64,000 bases of DNA from Streptomyces sp. NBC_00341 (GTDB taxonomy: Bacteria > Actinomycetota > Actinomycetes > Streptomycetales > Streptomycetaceae), in the NCBI RefSeq assembly GCF_041435055.1, contig NZ_CP108002.1:4650001-4714000 (forward strand). The letters run 5' to 3'. The translations under genes were made by a program, and so were the position numbers. The notes under the pieces are model-generated. The model was given only the letters and a program-made list of their open reading frames with translations. It was not told the origin of the DNA and searched no databases. The first letter of the stretch is position 1. Each line of letters begins with the position of its first letter. This document shows positions 59,131-64,000 of this stretch, piece by piece.

Positions 59131-61338
59131 GTGTCGTCCCTTGCGCTGTACCGCCGCTACCGCCCCGAGTCGTTCGCCGAGGTCATCGGTCAGGAGCATG
59201 TCACTGAGCCGTTGATGCAGGCCTTGCGGAACAACCGGGTGAATCACGCGTACCTGTTCAGTGGTCCGCGCGGCTGCGGCAAGACGACCAGTGCGCGCAT
59301 TCTCGCCCGCTGTCTGAACTGTGAGCAGGGGCCCACACCCACGCCCTGCGGGGAGTGCCAGTCCTGCCAGGACCTGGCGCGCAACGGGCCGGGATCGATC
59401 GATGTGATCGAGATCGACGCCGCTTCGCACGGTGGTGTGGACGATGCCCGTGATCTTCGGGAGAAGGCGTTCTTCGGGCCCGCGTCGAGTCGTTACAAGA
59501 TCTACATCATCGACGAGGCGCACATGGTCACCTCCGCGGGGTTCAACGCCCTGCTGAAGGTGGTCGAGGAGCCGCCGGAGCACCTCAAGTTCATCTTCGC
59601 GACCACGGAGCCCGAGAAGGTCATCGGGACCATCCGGTCGCGCACCCACCACTATCCGTTCCGGCTGGTGCCGCCGGGGACGCTGCGCGACTACCTCGCG
59701 GAGGTGTGCGCCAAGGAGAACAGCTTCGTCGAGGACGGGGTGTTTCCGCTGGTGGTACGGGCCGGTGCCGGCTCCGTGCGTGACTCGATGTCGGTCATGG
59801 ACCAGCTGCTGGCCGGCGCGGCCGACGACGGTGTGACATACGCCATGGCGACGTCGCTGCTCGGCTATACGGACGGCTCGCTGCTCGACTCCGTCGTGGA
59901 CGCCTTCGCGTCGGGCGACGGGGCCGCGGCCTTCGAGGTCGTGGACCGGGTGGTCGAGGGCGGCAACGACCCGCGGCGCTTCGTCGCCGACCTGCTGGAG
60001 CGGCTGCGGGACCTGGTGATCCTGGCCGCGGTGCCGGACGCCGGGGAGAAGGGGCTCATCGACGCCCCCGCCGATGTCGTCGAGCGGATGCAGGCCCAGG
60101 CCTCCGTCTTCGGGGCCGCCGAGCTGAGCCGCGCCGCCGACCTGGTCAACGAGGGGCTCACCGAGATGCGCGGGGCGACCTCGCCCCGGCTCCAGGTCGA
60201 GCTGATCTGCGCCCGGGTCCTGCTGCCCGCGGCCTTCGACGACGAGCGCTCGCTGCAGGCGCGGCTGGACCGGCTGGAGCGCGGCGCGTCCTTCGCCACC
60301 ACCGGCCCGGGGCCCGCCATGGGGTACGTCCCCGGGCCCGAGGCGCTCGCCCACGCCCCCGTCGCACCACAGCCCGCACAGGCGCCCCAGGCGCCGCAGC
60401 CCCCCGCTCCCGCCCCGTACCCCGCCGCGGCGCAGCCGGACCCCGGACCGGGACCCGCCGCCGCGCGTGCCGCCGCCCGAGGGGACGCCCCGCCGCCCGC
60501 CCCGGTGCAGGCCGCCCCGCCCGCCGAGCCCGTACAGCCGCCGCCCGCCCCCGCCCCGGCTCCGGCTGCCGGTCAGCGGCCCGGCGCCTGGCCCGCCGCG
60601 GCCGCTCCCGAGCAGGGGCGCCGGCCCGGAGGCTGGCCGACCGCCTCCACCCCCGGCCAGGCACCGGCCCCGCAGGCCGCCCCCGCCCCCGCACCGGCTG
60701 CGCCGACGGCACCCGCTCCCGGGCCCGCCGCCCCGGAACCGGCCCCGGGCATGACGCAGGGCGCCGGACAGGTGCGCAACATGTGGCCCGACATCCTGGA
60801 GGCGGTCAAGGGCCGCCGCCGGTTCACCTGGATCCTGCTCAGCCAGAACGCCCAGGTGACCGGCTTCGACGGCGCCACCCTCCAGATCGGCTTCCTCAAC
60901 TCCGGCGCCCGCGACAACTTCACGAGCAGCGGCAGCGAGGACGTGCTGAAGCAGGCGCTGGCCGAGCGGTTCAACGCCCAGTGGAAGATCGAGGCGATCG
61001 TCGACCCGTCGGGCGGCGCCGGACAGCCCCCGCCCACCGGTGGCGGCCGCCCCGTGCCCCCGCCCGCACCGCAGCGACCGGCGCCGTCCGCGCCGCAGCA
61101 GCAGTACGAGCCCCGGCCGGCCCAGGAGCGGCCGCAGCAGCCGGGAGGCGGCGAGACGGCCGCGTCACCGCCCCCGTCGCCGCAGTACACCGCTCCCGAA
61201 CCGCCCCGTTCGGTCGCCCCGGAGGACGACACCGCCGAGGCCGACGATCCGGATCTGGTCGACTCCGCCCTCTCCGGCCACGAGCTGATCGTCCGCGAGC
61301 TGGGCGCCACGGTGGTGGAGGAGTTCACCAACGAGTAG
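59131..61338 (+). CDS. dnaX: DNA polymerase III subunits gamma/tau
   Basis: 735 residues from the GTG of VSSLALYRRYRPESF. Clamp-loader ATPase: P-loop GPRGCGKT at 45-52, zinc module C-x8-CxxCxxC (CEQGPTPTPCGECQSC), Walker B DEAH near 128, sensor SRT near 168. A long Pro/Ala linker (about 400-545) precedes the tau-type domain (MWPDILEAVKGRRRFTWILL, LQIGFLNSGARDNF). No obvious slippery A-run for programmed frameshifting, so gamma may not be made that way. Confidence 0.95.
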   Translation: MSSLALYRRYRPESFAEVIGQEHVTEPLMQALRNNRVNHAYLFSGPRGCGKTTSARILARCLNCEQGPTPTPCGECQSCQDLARNGPGSIDVIEIDAASHGGVDDARDLREKAFFGPASSRYKIYIIDEAHMVTSAGFNALLKVVEEPPEHLKFIFATTEPEKVIGTIRSRTHHYPFRLVPPGTLRDYLAEVCAKENSFVEDGVFPLVVRAGAGSVRDSMSVMDQLLAGAADDGVTYAMATSLLGYTDGSLLDSVVDAFASGDGAAAFEVVDRVVEGGNDPRRFVADLLERLRDLVILAAVPDAGEKGLIDAPADVVERMQAQASVFGAAELSRAADLVNEGLTEMRGATSPRLQVELICARVLLPAAFDDERSLQARLDRLERGASFATTGPGPAMGYVPGPEALAHAPVAPQPAQAPQAPQPPAPAPYPAAAQPDPGPGPAAARAAARGDAPPPAPVQAAPPAEPVQPPPAPAPAPAAGQRPGAWPAAAAPEQGRRPGGWPTASTPGQAPAPQAAPAPAPAAPTAPAPGPAAPEPAPGMTQGAGQVRNMWPDILEAVKGRRRFTWILLSQNAQVTGFDGATLQIGFLNSGARDNFTSSGSEDVLKQALAERFNAQWKIEAIVDPSGGAGQPPPTGGGRPVPPPAPQRPAPSAPQQQYEPRPAQERPQQPGGGETAASPPPSPQYTAPEPPRSVAPEDDTAEADDPDLVDSALSGHELIVRELGATVVEEFTNE

Positions 61339-61551
61339 GACGCGGGTCCGGGGGCCGACCGGCGCGCCCCGGTTCCGGACGCGTGCTCCGGGGATCGGCG
61401 CCCCGAGGACGCGCGCTCCGGCGGACCGCGGCCGCCCGGGGCCAGGACCGGGACTGCCCGGGACCAGGACCGGCCCCCGCGTCCAGCCCCCCGGTGTCCA
61501 CAACCCGGCGTCCGTCAAGGCCGCCCCGGCGCGGCGGCTAGGCTCCACCCC

Positions 61552-62805
<1,254 letters not shown>

Positions 62806-63132
62806 GCCACCCTCCGCCGCAGCGGACACGGGCACGGGCACGGACACGGGCGGCGGGCCCGTACCAGGGCCCGCGCCCTGCCGCCCCGATCGCGGTCCCA
62901 CCTCCGCCGACGCGCCGCTGCCCCATGGACAGCGGCGCGTCAGCAGCTTTACCCAAAGCCATTCCATCGAGTGACGGCTGAGCCATCCGGATGACGCCCG
63001 CCGAAGCCCCAACTAGGGTGCGGCGCAAGCTTTCCGGCACATGGCCCACCGGCATTGCGATGTCAGTGACGGGTGCCACAGTGGGGGAGTGAGCAACACC
63101 GTCGCGAGGGCAGAGGGGGTGACATCCAGCCG
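62806..63132. other. Intergenic region after purD
   Basis: About 330 bp. A TGACGC / TAGGGT pair (near 62992 and 63014, 16-bp spacing) is a weak promoter candidate for the next gene. Nothing else recognised. Confidence 0.35.
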
Positions 63133-64000
63133 TGTCCGATACCGGTACAGGTGAGGAGTTGGGTGCGCAGGCCGCACGTGCCCGTGCGCTTGCCCTGTTG
63201 CGCATCCGCAGCAGGGCGACGGCAGTGGCGCTGCTGCCCGCGGCCGTCGCCGTCGTGCTGTTCGCCGCAGGGGCGCAGGGATTCGTCGAAGGCGGTGGCT
63301 GGGACGCGGTGCGCTGGGCCGTGACGGCCTGTGCCGTCATCACCCTGCTGGTCGCGGCGGCCGTCGCCGTAGCGGTCGTACGGGCCAAGCCGGCGGTCAG
63401 CCCGACCGTCCCGCTCAGCGAGAAGGCGGCCCCGGATCTCTACCGGCTGGTCCGTGACCTCGCCGATCGCCTCGACGTGCCCGCGCCCTCGGCCATAGCG
63501 CTGACGCCCGACTGCGACAGCTGGCTGGAGGACCGCACCCATCCGGCCGCGGACCGTGCCGCCAAGGACGCCGCCCGCCGGGATCCGGGCGGACCGGGGG
63601 CGGCCCCGGGGCGCCGCAGGGTACAGGCCGCGCCCGTGCTGGTGATCGGCTCGCCGTTCCTCTGGTGGATGCGGGTCGCGGAGCTGCGCGCCGTGCTCGC
63701 CCCGGTCGTCGCGGGCACCGGCCCCTCCGCCCATCCCGACATAGCCGCCGCCCGCCGCTTCGTCCGGGGACTCGACGGGGCCGTCGCCGACGCGGCCGCC
63801 CCCGCCCGGGGAGCGGTACGCAAGGTTCTGCGGCTGCCGCACGCCCTCATCGGCCGGATCGCCCGGCTGCTGCTGCGCAGCTGTCACAGCCACGCCTCGG
63901 AGATGGAGCGCGGCGTCGCCGCAGCCGCGTCCACCCGCGCCCAGGCGGTGGACTACGGGCTGCGGATCGTCGCCCAGGAGCAGGTCGGGCTCGCCTACGC
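63133..64000 (+). CDS. Membrane protein with degenerate M48-peptidase-like region, 3' partial
   Basis: At least 289 codons, open at the right edge; GTG start (VSDTGTGEELGAQAARARAL). Two membrane helices (about 34-50 and 64-88; VALLPAAVAVVLFAAGAQGF, VITLLVAAAVAVAVVRA) precede a cytoplasmic or outside domain in which VLVIGSPFLWWMRVAELRAVLA resembles the helix entering the M48 HExxH site, but the expected HExxH reads PVVAG. So a non-catalytic M48-like protein is likely. Follows purD in Streptomyces as far as I recall. Confidence 0.6.

Overview
The window is chromosomal DNA from a Streptomyces-like actinomycete. Codon third positions are very G+C rich, GTG starts and 1-8 nt gene overlaps are common, and the order tadA / associated protein / small protein / upp and the order SRP RNA - dnaX - purD match what I recall of Streptomyces chromosomes. 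Nearly all reading is from the sequence itself; family names are recognition from memory, not database results.

Layout. (A) 1-15.5 kb, + strand: a giant protein whose only cysteine in about 2,600 residues lies in a caspase-like His/Cys segment between two long internal duplicates, then three paralogous SseB-like proteins, a 1,171-residue protein with a C-terminal ADP-ribosyltransferase-like fold, and a membrane protein with an external ricin-type lectin. This looks like the effector/accessory part of a type VII secretion-associated locus; no secretion machinery is inside the window. (B) 15.6-20.4 kb: tRNA-Ser(CGA), tadA and partner, upp and housekeeping small proteins. (C) 20.1-23.2 kb: two ECF sigma factors with their usual partners (DoxX, YCII/DGPF protein). 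(D) 23.35-42.3 kb, - strand: ten genes in one direction, mostly overlapping by 1-8 nt: Crp-like regulator, class III nucleotide cyclase-like protein, P-loop NTPase with HEAT-like tail, SPFH-like protein, Pycsar-type membrane effector (PycTM), membrane VWA protein, tubulin-like GTPase, membrane coiled-coil protein, pseudokinase-GTPase fusion, tail-anchored GAP1 protein. A GTG-N6-GNCAC Crp-type dyad sits upstream of the first gene. This is the strongest candidate for an incompletely described system: a membrane-centred, cyclic-nucleotide-linked NTPase conflict or stress-signalling apparatus.

(E) 42.7-52 kb: regulator/target pairs (MerR-SulP, hydrolase-LysR, MarR-FAD oxidoreductase with three matching operators, FadR-MFS), plus a membrane metallophosphoesterase. 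(F) 52.1-58.8 kb: a secreted GH59 galactosidase-like enzyme with a ricin domain, then a gene graveyard and a remnant element bounded by an 82-bp direct repeat of the 3' part of tRNA-Ser(GGA). It holds an intact VapBC pair, an intact CYTH protein and broken radical SAM, P-loop kinase and methyltransferase genes. (G) 58.9-64 kb: SRP RNA, dnaX, purD and the start of a membrane protein with a degenerate M48-like segment, cut by the right edge.

How parts work together. Region D is probably transcribed mainly from the crp-side promoter; the cyclase may make a cyclic nucleotide read by the Crp-like protein (autoregulation) and/or by a membrane effector, while the GTPase, GAP1, tubulin-like and VWA proteins form a membrane-associated NTP-driven complex. 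That model is inference from domain content and gene order.
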